From Ignavibacteria bacterium (GTDB taxonomy: Bacteria > Bacteroidota > Ignavibacteria > OLB7), in assembly GCA_020635205.1 (NCBI GenBank), contig JACKAE010000001.1:1-64000 (forward strand): a stretch of DNA of 64,000 nt, given 5' to 3'. The position numbers and the translations under genes were made by a program. Positions 17,183 through 25,008 of the stretch are shown in pieces (the first letter of the stretch is position 1; each line of letters begins with the position of its first letter). Below the pieces are notes generated by a model. The model had not been told where the DNA came from and ran no database searches. It saw only the letters and a program-made list of their open reading frames with translations.

Positions 17183-17211
17183 CTTCTTTGCGCCTTAGCG
17201 ACTTTGCGTGA
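17183..17211 (+). repeat. CTTTGCG-type dispersed repeat
   Basis: A CTTCTTTGCGCCTTAGCGACT TTGCGTGA-like unit located 25 bases before the AraC-type gene. Sister units are at 1681-1712, 3917-3947, 6131-6185 and 18242-18272. Confidence 0.65.
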
Positions 17212-17235
17212 TTCTTTTATAAGCGGTGTCTCAAC

Positions 17236-18144
17236 ATGGAGAACCAACTCTACCGAACGCGAATCAACAAAGCACTCAAGTACATGGGGGAGCACCTCAG
17301 CGAAGAGATTACAATCTCGCACCTTGCCGATGCTGCCCACTTCTCTCCGTTCCACTTCCAGCGTATCTACAAAGCACTGCAATCAGAAACTCCCTACGAC
17401 ACAATCCTCCGGCTTAGACTTGAAAAAAGCGTCTTCCTCTTGAAGCACTACCGGTCAAAGCCCATTGCCGAGGTTGCATTTGAGTCAGGCTTTTCTTCTA
17501 TCGAAAACTTCTCCCGACAGTTCAAAAAGCGTTTTGCGGTCTCCCCCTCAGCATTCAGAAAGGATAAAGAGCTACAGAAGAGCAGGATTTATCAAGAGCA
17601 AAACGAATATGATTTTTATTATACGATTGAAGAGAGTCGGCGGGAAGGAGTGCGAGAATTTCCGGTTACTATCGAGCAGGTAGAGGGGACTCCGATTGCC
17701 TTAGTTCGCGCATTCTTCGGCGCTGATGGCTCTGGGTTATTGGAAAGCTACCACCACCTGATGGAGTGGGGAGAGAAGCGAGGATTTCGATTGCGTGGAG
17801 AACGTTGTCGGTTTGGCATGTCGATCGACGATCCCGACGTAACGCCGGTTGGTCTCTACCGATACGACTTTGCGTTAGCCGTGGATCGGGGTACAGAGGG
17901 GGAGGGAATCGTAGAGATTGGAGAGATACCAGCCGGGGCATACGTAACGCTTCACTGCGAGGGAACAATCACAGATGTTGCTCAGGCGTGGGACTACCTC
18001 TATCAGGTCTGGCTACCGGAGAGCACCTATCTCCCTCTCCACTATCCGGCAATTGAAGAGTTTGTCAAAGGGCCAGAAGAGATCGGCTGGGAGAAGTTCG
18101 ACATCAAGTGCAGAATACTGGTAAGGAAGGGGGAGAGTCTCTGA
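17236..18144 (+). CDS. AraC-family regulator with GyrI-like effector domain
   Basis: 302 residues. The N-terminal 110 are two helix-turn-helix units of the AraC/XylS type (HLADAAHFSPFHFQRIYKA and AEVAFESGFSSIENFSRQFK). Residues about 150-300 form a GyrI-like small-molecule binding domain (VALAVDR..., EIPAGAYVTLHCEG). This Rob/SoxS-like layout typically controls efflux or stress genes in response to hydrophobic ligands. The nearest downstream gene is a VOC protein, a possible target; direct evidence is lacking. No operator identified. Confidence 0.93.
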   Translation: MENQLYRTRINKALKYMGEHLSEEITISHLADAAHFSPFHFQRIYKALQSETPYDTILRLRLEKSVFLLKHYRSKPIAEVAFESGFSSIENFSRQFKKRFAVSPSAFRKDKELQKSRIYQEQNEYDFYYTIEESRREGVREFPVTIEQVEGTPIALVRAFFGADGSGLLESYHHLMEWGEKRGFRLRGERCRFGMSIDDPDVTPVGLYRYDFALAVDRGTEGEGIVEIGEIPAGAYVTLHCEGTITDVAQAWDYLYQVWLPESTYLPLHYPAIEEFVKGPEEIGWEKFDIKCRILVRKGESL

Positions 18145-18275
18145 GTCGAAGAGTCGAGAGTTGTAGCCCTTGGTCTTCAGCCAACGCCGGGACCGGTAGA
18201 TGTTGTCGAGTCTATTAAGTCGGGAATCAAGAAGTCGAGAGTCTCCTTTGCGTCTTAGCGCCTTTGCGTGAGTTT
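18145..18275 (+). repeat. Diverged copy of the lepA-flanking repeat
   Basis: Has the same order of phrases as 3800-3947: GAGAGTTGTAG, CGCCGGGACCGGTAGATG, TCGAGAGTCTCC and a CTTTGCG unit (18242-18272). It fills the gap between the AraC-type gene and the VOC gene. Confidence 0.7.
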
Positions 18276-18297
18276 ATCGAACTAACATAACCATCAT

Positions 18298-18747
18298 ATG
18301 AACAAAACAATAATTGGCCTCCTCCTGTTGCAGGGGGCACTCGCAGTAGGGTTTGGTATCAACAACCACCAAAAGAATCAGAAGGAGAGCATGAAAGAAG
18401 TTGATTTAGGGATATACTCTCTATCACTATCAGTTAAAGATATTCAGGCTTCAAAAGAATTCTACGAAGCGTTAGGGTTTGAACCCCTCTCCGGAGCAGG
18501 AAGTGTAGAGTCGAAGTGGATGATTCTACAAAAAGGTGGAGTGAAGATCGGCCTGTTCCAGGGAATGTTCCCGAACAACACACTCACATTCAACCCAGTT
18601 GATGCACGGTCGATTTACCGTGGAGTAACGGAGGCCGGACTTGATGTGACCTACGCAAACGGAGTTGAGGAAGAGAGTGGCCCCTGTTCATTTATGATTG
18701 TCGATCCCGACGGCAATCCAATTCTATTCGATCAACACGGCGAATAG
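18298..18747 (+). CDS. VOC-fold (glyoxalase/bleomycin-resistance type) protein with N-terminal hydrophobic segment
   Basis: The VOC domain begins at about residue 36 (SLSVKDIQASKEFYEALGFEPL) and ends with FMIVDPDGNPILF, the usual metal-site strand carrying a Glu/Gln or His in other members. The first 22 residues (TIIGLLLLQGALAVGFG) look like a signal peptide or anchor, uncommon for VOC proteins. An internal ATG at 18391 would give the cytosolic form of about 118 residues. Both starts are plausible. Function unassigned. Confidence 0.85.
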   Translation: MNKTIIGLLLLQGALAVGFGINNHQKNQKESMKEVDLGIYSLSLSVKDIQASKEFYEALGFEPLSGAGSVESKWMILQKGGVKIGLFQGMFPNNTLTFNPVDARSIYRGVTEAGLDVTYANGVEEESGPCSFMIVDPDGNPILFDQHGE

Positions 18748-18838
18748 TATCGTCTGGTCTTTAACAAGAGAAGAACAGGGAAGTCTGCGAAGTGTTGCCA
18801 GACTTCGCTCGAATTCTCGGCGATATGTTGTTGTGAAG

Positions 18839-18875
18839 CGTCCCCTTTGTACTCCGCAAAGGGGACGTTCTTTTG
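18839..18875 (+). terminator. Rho-independent terminator after the VOC gene
   Basis: Perfect 11-bp stem CGTCCCCTTTG (18839-18849) with 18857-18867, loop TACTCCG, followed by TTCTTTTG. A weaker hairpin (GAAGTCTG at 18780-18787 with 18799-18806) lies just upstream. Confidence 0.85.
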
Positions 18876-18977
18876 TGGGAACTTCTACAACTCTTTGGCA
18901 AAAACGTCGCGAAAAACATTCTAAGCCATTATCGTAGATTGCGCCGAACAGGTTCCTCCACGCAGCAACAACGTGCT

Positions 18978-19697
18978 ATGCTCTACACCATACTGGGAAT
19001 TCTCAGTAACATCTTCATTGTTCTCAATCTGGTGGGCATCTGGATACAGCTTCGCACGATCTACAGGCGGAAGGAGTTCTTCAGGGTGGGAGGAGAAGGT
19101 GGAGGGAAGGCAACCGCAATCCTCTCGCTCAATCACTACGTTGTCAGGTTTGTCGCCTTCTACGTGATTGTGATTTACGGCTACTCAATTCGTCCCTTCA
19201 ACCACTTCCTCGTCTGGTTGAATTTAGGAGCGGTGCTGCTTCTCTACACGATTGTTGTTGAAATCTTTATTGATCGGCGAGATTTCATTTCCAAATACAT
19301 CTTTGCTCTCTCCACCCTCTTTCTGCTACTCGGCTTTGTCATGTGGGGACTCGGAGACCCAGTTATCTCCTACACCAGAGGGTTTGCAGAATTTGTGATT
19401 CCATTCCTTGCCCTACTGATTGCTCAATCAGACCTTCACCAAGTCTACGTAATGCGCCGCAGTGGAGATGCCGGAGCTGGAGCAATCCGAACGCACCAAA
19501 CAACAGTGATTAAAGATATAAGCGTTGTCTCGTTCGGGCTTGTGATGGGAGTTGCAACTGGCTGGCCCGTGATTATCAGTGCGGGAACAAGTGGCATTAC
19601 GAAGTCGTTAATCCTCTGGCACTTCCGGTGGGTGCGAACAAGTCCAGTTGCCGCCGAACGAAGAGGAAGTCAGAATCAAATTCAAAATTCAAAATGA
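18978..19697 (+). CDS. Polytopic membrane protein, unknown
   Basis: About 239 residues with six hydrophobic segments. The segment WIQLRTIYRRKE followed later by SLNHYVVRF faintly recalls PQ-loop/SWEET-type membrane proteins, but the PQ signature itself is missing and I do not assign a family. ATG 18978 is favoured; the longer frame from a TTG at 18873 begins inside the terminator of the previous gene. The C-terminal codons (SQNQIQNSK) run into an AATTCAAAATTC-type repeat, so the natural end may have been altered by the repeat. Confidence 0.6.
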   Translation: MLYTILGILSNIFIVLNLVGIWIQLRTIYRRKEFFRVGGEGGGKATAILSLNHYVVRFVAFYVIVIYGYSIRPFNHFLVWLNLGAVLLLYTIVVEIFIDRRDFISKYIFALSTLFLLLGFVMWGLGDPVISYTRGFAEFVIPFLALLIAQSDLHQVYVMRRSGDAGAGAIRTHQTTVIKDISVVSFGLVMGVATGWPVIISAGTSGITKSLILWHFRWVRTSPVAAERRGSQNQIQNSK

Positions 19698-20243
19698 AAA
19701 ATTCAAGAAGGAGAGAGGGGAGGCAAGTTTTAGCTCGCCCGGCTCGGTGTGAGTGCAAAGAAATTATAGGAACTGAGACACTACGTACTATATGGTTGTC
19801 AGGTCAGATATGAAAGGAGTTTCCATTAACCCCGACTTCCAGTCGGGTGTGGTGAGACTCTCTGCTTCGGCTCCCCTCTCCCACCTCGAGAACTCTCGGA
19901 ATATCTGACCAACTTTGGGAGAGGGGCAGGGGGTGAGGGAATTGCACTGAGAAGAATCAGCCAAGATTTATAGAATCAGATGTACCGAATTCCAGCAACC
20001 GATTGCCTTCGGATCATCTCGCATTTTCTTCGTCCGAGAGTATATCCGAGATTACCCACACAACCCGATGGCTCTATCAGACTTGACCTGACTTCTCTAT
20101 AAGGAGGGCTGAATCTCTGAAGTTGGGTGATGGATTATTGGCGGCGTAACGTTCTGCGCGCTCTTTCGTGTTCAGTCAATACTACTATCGTCAAGAGATG
20201 AGGAATACCAACCCCTTCTATCAACCAATTAACCAGACTAACA
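19698..20243. other. Gene-free region with repeats
   Basis: Contains the 215-bp CCCCTCTCCC-type element (listed separately) and, before it, AATTCAAAATTC-type sequence. 20050-20243 shows no repeat or gene that I recognise. Confidence 0.6.
19831..20046 (+). repeat. 215-bp CCCCTCTCCC-type element, copy 2
   Basis: Opens with the CCCGACTTCCAGTCGGGT palindrome and shares the whole order with 13559-13774. The bases before it (GGTCAGATATGAAAGGAG) match those before the tandem copies at 36100-36300. Confidence 0.8.
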
Positions 20244-20786
20244 ATGCCATCACTCTCATTCTTTCTCCTATCAAGTGGTTTGCTCTTTATTTCGTGTGCC
20301 AGCCTACCAACCGAGCAAATTCCTCCGTTCTTCAGTTACTACGCCAGCCACGGTGCAGTGCAAATCGATACTACAGGGGATCTTCTCCTCAACCTCCATA
20401 TCGACCACCATTATCCTGACTGTAATGCTCCCGACAATTTCGGTCACGAGATGACCATCCGGTTTCAGTCAATCCAAACTGGAAGTTATAGGCGGCTGGT
20501 TGGAGCTGTTTCGCAGAACAAGCGGTTTGGAGATGATTCTCTGACCAGTGCAATTCAGCCAGTAAATAACTTCGTTGTGGTTGGGCATCCTGATCCGTTC
20601 GATCCTGGTTTACAAGAGCTTGTACTTCACGACTCTGCAAACGGCCAGTCACTCTTCATCTTTCCTCAATGGTATGAGTTCTATGAGAACAGACTTGTGC
20701 AGGGGGACAACTTCGGCACAGAGGAGGAGCCGATGATTTTCCCGGCAACCGGCACAGAGTTGTATCACTGGAGATTTGGGGAATAA
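20244..20786 (+). CDS. Lipoprotein of unknown function
   Basis: 180 residues with a lipobox (LLFISC, Cys18). The mature part is beta-rich with DHHYPDCNAPDNFGHEM and no family that I recognise. Its stop is near the start of a longer frame for the next gene, but the true next start is about 110 bases downstream. Probably anchored in the periplasm-facing or outer membrane leaflet. Confidence 0.7.
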   Translation: MPSLSFFLLSSGLLFISCASLPTEQIPPFFSYYASHGAVQIDTTGDLLLNLHIDHHYPDCNAPDNFGHEMTIRFQSIQTGSYRRLVGAVSQNKRFGDDSLTSAIQPVNNFVVVGHPDPFDPGLQELVLHDSANGQSLFIFPQWYEFYENRLVQGDNFGTEEEPMIFPATGTELYHWRFGE

Positions 20787-20892
20787 GAGCGGTGAAGCGG
20801 ACTGCGTTATTTGCTCCGTGCCCCACTTCCCATTACTTTTGCCTCGACTTTTTTTCAACGGATCAAACACATCAAACAGGGAGCATATTTCT

Positions 20893-21267
20893 ATGAGTGC
20901 AGAGAACCACGTTTACTGGGTACTTGAAGGGGGAGTGAAAGAAGGGAAGTTGGATGAGTTGAAGAGTTTAGTATCAGAGATGGTGCAGGCGACGAAGGAG
21001 AGCGAGCCGGGAGCACTTCACTACGAATTTACGTTGAGCGAAGATGGTACTCGCTGCCACGTTCACGAACGCTATGCAGATTCCGAGGCAACCTTAACGC
21101 ACTTGAAAAACTTCGGAGAGAACTTTGCTGGTCGTTTTATGGACGCATTAGACATCAAGCGCTTCAACGTTTACGGCAATCCAGATGAGACAGCAACGAA
21201 GGCGTTGAGCAACTTTGGCGCGGCCTTCATGCCGTCGCTCGACGGATTTGTTCGCGGACACTCTTAA
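20893..21267 (+). CDS. Antibiotic biosynthesis monooxygenase (ABM)-domain protein
   Basis: 124 residues with the dimeric ferredoxin-like ABM fold pattern: YWVLEGGVKEGKLDELKSLVSEM, then GALHYEFTLSEDGTRCHVHERYAD and HLKNFGENFAGRFM. Members include monooxygenases and haem-degrading enzymes; no haem ligand can be named here. ATG 20893 chosen because the conserved fold begins five residues later. The stop is five bases before the most likely start of the squalene synthase-like gene. Confidence 0.85.
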   Translation: MSAENHVYWVLEGGVKEGKLDELKSLVSEMVQATKESEPGALHYEFTLSEDGTRCHVHERYADSEATLTHLKNFGENFAGRFMDALDIKRFNVYGNPDETATKALSNFGAAFMPSLDGFVRGHS

Positions 21268-21271
21268 GCGA

Positions 21272-22165
21272 TTGAAGAAAGTGGAGAGTGCGTTGATTGA
21301 TCGTAGGGAGAAGTGGACTGAAGAGGCAGCCTACGCTTGGTGTGCGAAGATTGCTCGCGACCACTACGAGAACTTTCCCGTTGCCTCACGTCTCCTGCCG
21401 AAGCGAGCGCGAAAGCACGTGACGGCAATTTATGCGTTTGCCCGCTACGCCGACGACTTAGCCGATGAGGGGGAAATGCCGGTAGAGGAGCGACTGACAG
21501 CACTCGATCTCTGGAATCAACGACTCGAAGAAGCAGCGTTGGGGAATGCCGAGGGACCAATCTTTACGGCTCTCTCGGCTACCCTTCGCGACACCGAAAT
21601 CCCTATCTCCCTCCTCTCCGATCTCCTGACAGCCTTCCGGCAAGATGCACGCAACCTCGGCTACGAGCGGGAGGAAGACCTCCTCCGCTACTGCCAATTC
21701 TCCGCAAACCCTGTTGGACGTCTCGTCCTGCACCTATTCGAAGAGGCAAGGCCGGAACATCTCACTCTCTCCGATCACGTCTGCACGGGCTTGCAGCTGG
21801 CCAACTTTTGGCAAGATATTTCTGTCGATTTGCCCCGCGAGCGAATCAACATCCCTCGCGAGACGATGCACCGCTTCGGCTACTCGATAGAGGAACTCGA
21901 GGGGAGGGAAGAGAACGAAGCCTTCCACTCGATGATGATCTACTTGAGCAATATAGCTGAAGAGCATTTGTACAGTGGTTCTTCTCTGCCGAAGACGATT
22001 TCTTCTTTTCGCCTGCGCCTTGAACTTCACGCCACTATCCAAGGTGGATTGAGAGTTGTGGAGAAGATTAGAGGTCTCAACTATCACCTGCTGAGAGAAC
22101 GACCAACGTTGAAGAAAGGTGACGTTCTGATCGTCGGAGTTCGTTCTCTCTTCCGCTCTCTATAA
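21272..22165 (+). CDS. hpnC: Squalene/phytoene synthase family, HpnC-like
   Basis: Trans-isoprenyl diphosphate synthase. HYENFPVAS near the start and YAFARYADDLADEGE (first Asp-rich motif DDLAD) are typical of HpnC, and the second region is LANFWQDISVDLPRERINIPRE (DISVD). In other bacteria HpnC acts with HpnD and HpnE to make squalene for hopanoids; neither is in this window. The start is uncertain: a TTG at 21272 fits HpnC length, and an earlier TTG at 21215 would overlap the ABM gene by 53 bases. Confidence 0.85.
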   Translation: MKKVESALIDRREKWTEEAAYAWCAKIARDHYENFPVASRLLPKRARKHVTAIYAFARYADDLADEGEMPVEERLTALDLWNQRLEEAALGNAEGPIFTALSATLRDTEIPISLLSDLLTAFRQDARNLGYEREEDLLRYCQFSANPVGRLVLHLFEEARPEHLTLSDHVCTGLQLANFWQDISVDLPRERINIPRETMHRFGYSIEELEGREENEAFHSMMIYLSNIAEEHLYSGSSLPKTISSFRLRLELHATIQGGLRVVEKIRGLNYHLLRERPTLKKGDVLIVGVRSLFRSL

Positions 22166-22248
22166 GTATTCCGAAGTTCTGCCTTCTCTCTCTGTAATCT
22201 TAGTCCAGGGAGTTCTCGAAATCTTTACAGTTGTTTTTGTATTTTTAT

Positions 22249-22263
22249 TTGGATTTAGTCCAA
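22249..22263. promoter_or_regulatory. Possible operator upstream of the porin gene
   Basis: TTGGATTTAGTCCAA is a 15-bp inverted repeat (five-base arms) 50 bases ahead of the porin start. A similar half-site (CTTAGTCCAGG) is at about 22198. The downstream genes belong to an iron-linked set, so a metal regulator could bind here, but the sequence is not a recognised Fur or DtxR box. Speculative. Confidence 0.25.
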
Positions 22264-22312
22264 GTAAGTAATATCATTGCGCCGAATACAGAGACAAATA
22301 GTTGATTTTTCT

Positions 22313-23593
22313 ATGAATAAGACGTTTTTGCTCTTTCCCCTTTGCCTTCTGCTGATGGCTTCAGGATCTCTGCTGGCACAGACAGAACAAGAAGGTGAAG
22401 AAAATTCAAGCAGAGGGGGATTTGAGATTGAGGGATATGGGGAAGTGATTTACCAACACTACGACTATGGCCCAGACCGGAAGAGTGGAGAAAATGGTGC
22501 GCCGGATGATAGTCGATCTGTGGTTGATCTTCCCCGCGTGGTCTTCGAGATGAAGTATTTCTTCGACGATGACTTCTACATAACGTCAGAACTGGAGTTT
22601 GAGCATGGGGGGACTGGTTCCTCGATGGAGCTTGAATATGAAGAGTCGGGAGAGTACGAGCAAGAGGTGGAGAAGGGAGGGGAAGTCTTCCTGGAAGAAC
22701 TTCACCTCACGAAAAAATTCTCCGATGAGTTTTCGCTCAGGGCAGGAAGACTGATTCTTCCCGTTGGTCTTACAAACAAAGAGCATGAGCCGGATGAATA
22801 CTTTACCACCACACGTCCCGAAGGGGAGGTGGCAGTTGTGCCAGTGACTTGGAGCGAAATTGGAGTGCAAGGATTTGGATCGTTTGGAAATCTTGACTGG
22901 ACGCTTCTGCTGGTGAACGGACTCGACGCAACCGGCTTCACGTCGGAGAACTGGATTGTGGAGGGACATCAAACTCGGTTCGAGACTGTGCAGGCAACAA
23001 ACATGGCAATTGCTGCTCGGCTCGACTATCATCTCTTCCCTTGGTTACGGTTGGGGGCTTCGTTCTATCGAGGGAACTCTACAGACAATCGACCGAAGAG
23101 TGATATGGAGGGAATTCCGGGTGTGGTAACGATTGCAGAGGGAGACTTGCTTTTGGAGCGAGGACCGTTGACTGTTCGAGGAGAGTTCCTTAACGGTAAC
23201 CTGACAAACTCTCAAGAGATCAGCAGCAAGAACAGTCGCGTATCGAAAAACCTACAAGTTCCCAGAACACCAGTGGCGAGTGGCGCGCGCGCTTGGTCGG
23301 TGGAAGGGGGATATGATCTTTTCCCCCTGATGAACTCCTCATCTTCTCTGCGCCTTATTCCATTTCTCCGCTACGAGTACTATAACTCGATGGAGGAGAC
23401 GGCGGAGAATATCTACGCCGATCTACGGTTCAAGCGAACGATAATTACCGGGGGGATCAACTTCCACCCAACAAAAGGAGTCGTTCTGAAAGCGGACTTC
23501 TCCCACCGCAAACTCGGGCTTGAGCGCTACAACGACGAAAACACCATCAGTCTCGGGATCGGCTACGTTGGGACATTTTTTGAACGGGAATAG
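22313..23593 (+). CDS. Outer-membrane porin, OprP/OprO-like
   Basis: 426 residues with a signal peptide (MNKTFLLFPLCLLLMASGS...AQ). The mature part has the features of phosphate-selective-porin-like barrels: GGFEIEGYGEV, a VVFEMKYFFDDDFYITSEL strand, RAGRLILPVG, LLVNGLDATGF and a final Phe-ended strand (YVGTFFE). It is the first gene of a set with an imelysin and a DUF1111 protein. In such loci porins are thought to bring in substrate rather than phosphate. ATG 22313 follows a possible operator. Confidence 0.85.
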   Translation: MNKTFLLFPLCLLLMASGSLLAQTEQEGEENSSRGGFEIEGYGEVIYQHYDYGPDRKSGENGAPDDSRSVVDLPRVVFEMKYFFDDDFYITSELEFEHGGTGSSMELEYEESGEYEQEVEKGGEVFLEELHLTKKFSDEFSLRAGRLILPVGLTNKEHEPDEYFTTTRPEGEVAVVPVTWSEIGVQGFGSFGNLDWTLLLVNGLDATGFTSENWIVEGHQTRFETVQATNMAIAARLDYHLFPWLRLGASFYRGNSTDNRPKSDMEGIPGVVTIAEGDLLLERGPLTVRGEFLNGNLTNSQEISSKNSRVSKNLQVPRTPVASGARAWSVEGGYDLFPLMNSSSSLRLIPFLRYEYYNSMEETAENIYADLRFKRTIITGGINFHPTKGVVLKADFSHRKLGLERYNDENTISLGIGYVGTFFERE

Positions 23594-23668
23594 GTGATCT
23601 GCGCAGGAGAATCTTTGCAAGCATTCAACAGAAATAGTACTTGATCGAATTAACAATAAAAACTGACC

Positions 23669-24727
23669 ATGACTCTACAACGACTTCTTTCCACACTTGC
23701 TTTGCTCGCACTCGTTTTCGGACTTACCTCTTGCTCGGAAGATTCTCCGACGGGGGGACAGGAGACCGAGTACGAAGTCTACCTGAATGACTTTAGCTTC
23801 AAAGTAGTGGTGGCAACTTACAACGACATGCGGCAAAAGGGGGAAGTGCTCGATCAGGCTGTGGAATCTTTTGCGGCTGACCCTTCCAACCAATCGAAAC
23901 TTGACGCTGCCTGCGCAGCCTGGCGTGGGATGCGTGAACCGTGGGAGGCGGGGGAAGCCTTCCTCTTCGGGCCAGCCGAGTTCCTCTCACTTGATCCTTC
24001 CATCGACAGTTGGCCAGTCGACCGACAGCAGCTTCAAGATGTGCTCGACAGCGAGTTCGACCTGACGCCGGAGTTTATTGCTGAGGGGTTGGGACCAGCA
24101 CTTCGAGGATTTCACACCGTAGAGTTCCTCCTGTTCGACAACGGTTCTCCTCGCAACGTCTCCACATACACTGAACGCGAGCGTGAATACCTTGTGGCTG
24201 TGGTACAAGTTCTGGCCGACGACGCGGCACGACTTGCCGCGGCCTGGGAAGATGGGTTCGCCCAAGAGTTTGCCAATGCCGGTAAATCTGGCAGTCGTTA
24301 CCGGAATCAGACAGACGCTGTTGTAGAGATCATCGAGGGGATGAGTGGTATCTGCGATGAAGTAGCAAACGGAAAAATCGCTGATCCGTTCGACGAGGTG
24401 GATACCCGTCTCGTTGAGTCACAGTTCAGTTGGAACTCTCTCGATGACTTCACCAACAACATCCGCAGCGTCCAGAACGCATATACCGGTGGGTATCACA
24501 ATGGCGACGATGGAAAGGGGATTGACGAATTGGTGGCAGAGAAAGATGCCGCACTTGATGCACGGCTAAAGAGTGAGATTGAGGCGGCGATAGCAGCTAT
24601 CGGCCAAATCCCAGCACCTTTCCGCGATAACCTGACAGCAACTGCACAGATCGAAGCGGCGCAGGCTGCCGTGTTGAAAGTCTTCAACACCATTGAAAAC
24701 GATGTGAAGCCGTTGTTTGTGAATTAA
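23669..24727 (+). CDS. Imelysin-family lipoprotein (M75 fold)
   Basis: 352 residues with a lipobox (LTSC, Cys22). The diagnostic GxHxxE motif is GFHTVE at 147-152 and a W-rich block (WRGMREPWEAGEAFLFGP) precedes it. Imelysin-family proteins are periplasmic, iron-regulated and include the EfeO-type iron-uptake components. They lie between porins and di-haem proteins in many genomes, as here. Spacing of 75 bases after the porin suggests one operon. Confidence 0.93.
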   Translation: MTLQRLLSTLALLALVFGLTSCSEDSPTGGQETEYEVYLNDFSFKVVVATYNDMRQKGEVLDQAVESFAADPSNQSKLDAACAAWRGMREPWEAGEAFLFGPAEFLSLDPSIDSWPVDRQQLQDVLDSEFDLTPEFIAEGLGPALRGFHTVEFLLFDNGSPRNVSTYTEREREYLVAVVQVLADDAARLAAAWEDGFAQEFANAGKSGSRYRNQTDAVVEIIEGMSGICDEVANGKIADPFDEVDTRLVESQFSWNSLDDFTNNIRSVQNAYTGGYHNGDDGKGIDELVAEKDAALDARLKSEIEAAIAAIGQIPAPFRDNLTATAQIEAAQAAVLKVFNTIENDVKPLFVN

Positions 24728-24783
24728 GCGTATAATTTTGCCGAATTGATTGAGCTATGCGTGGTGACCTCCACTCATCGTAA

Positions 24784-24893
24784 CCCCCGACTTCGAGTCG
24801 GGGGACGTGAAGCCAAAGGTGGGAGAAAACGGCTTGAAGCCGTTTTCCTTCTCGTGATGTTCCTGAACATCCCGATGAATCGGGGTGTTAATC
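24784..24893. repeat. Three-palindrome intergenic element, copy A
   Basis: Three consecutive palindromes: CCCCCGACTTCGAGTCGGGGG (24784-24804), AAAACGGCTTGAAGCCGTTTT (24826-24846, followed by CCTT) and a CATCCCGATGAATCGGGGTGTT unit (about 24868-24890). The middle one resembles a terminator. Two further copies are at 39043-39161 and 39278-39398. It sits between the imelysin and DUF1111 genes. Confidence 0.85.
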
Positions 24894-25008
24894 AGAGGTC
24901 GGGTTACCTCAATAGTTATGCAAACTTTATAAGCTATCAGAATGTAGATAGCAGACTTGATAGGAATCACTGAATAGAGATCAAGAGAAAAGAGAGGTGA
25001 AGAGATCG

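Noticed and set aside
20168..20419. 83-residue frame overlapping the lipoprotein start
   Set aside because: The overlapping frame from 20244 has a lipobox; this one has no recognisable feature.
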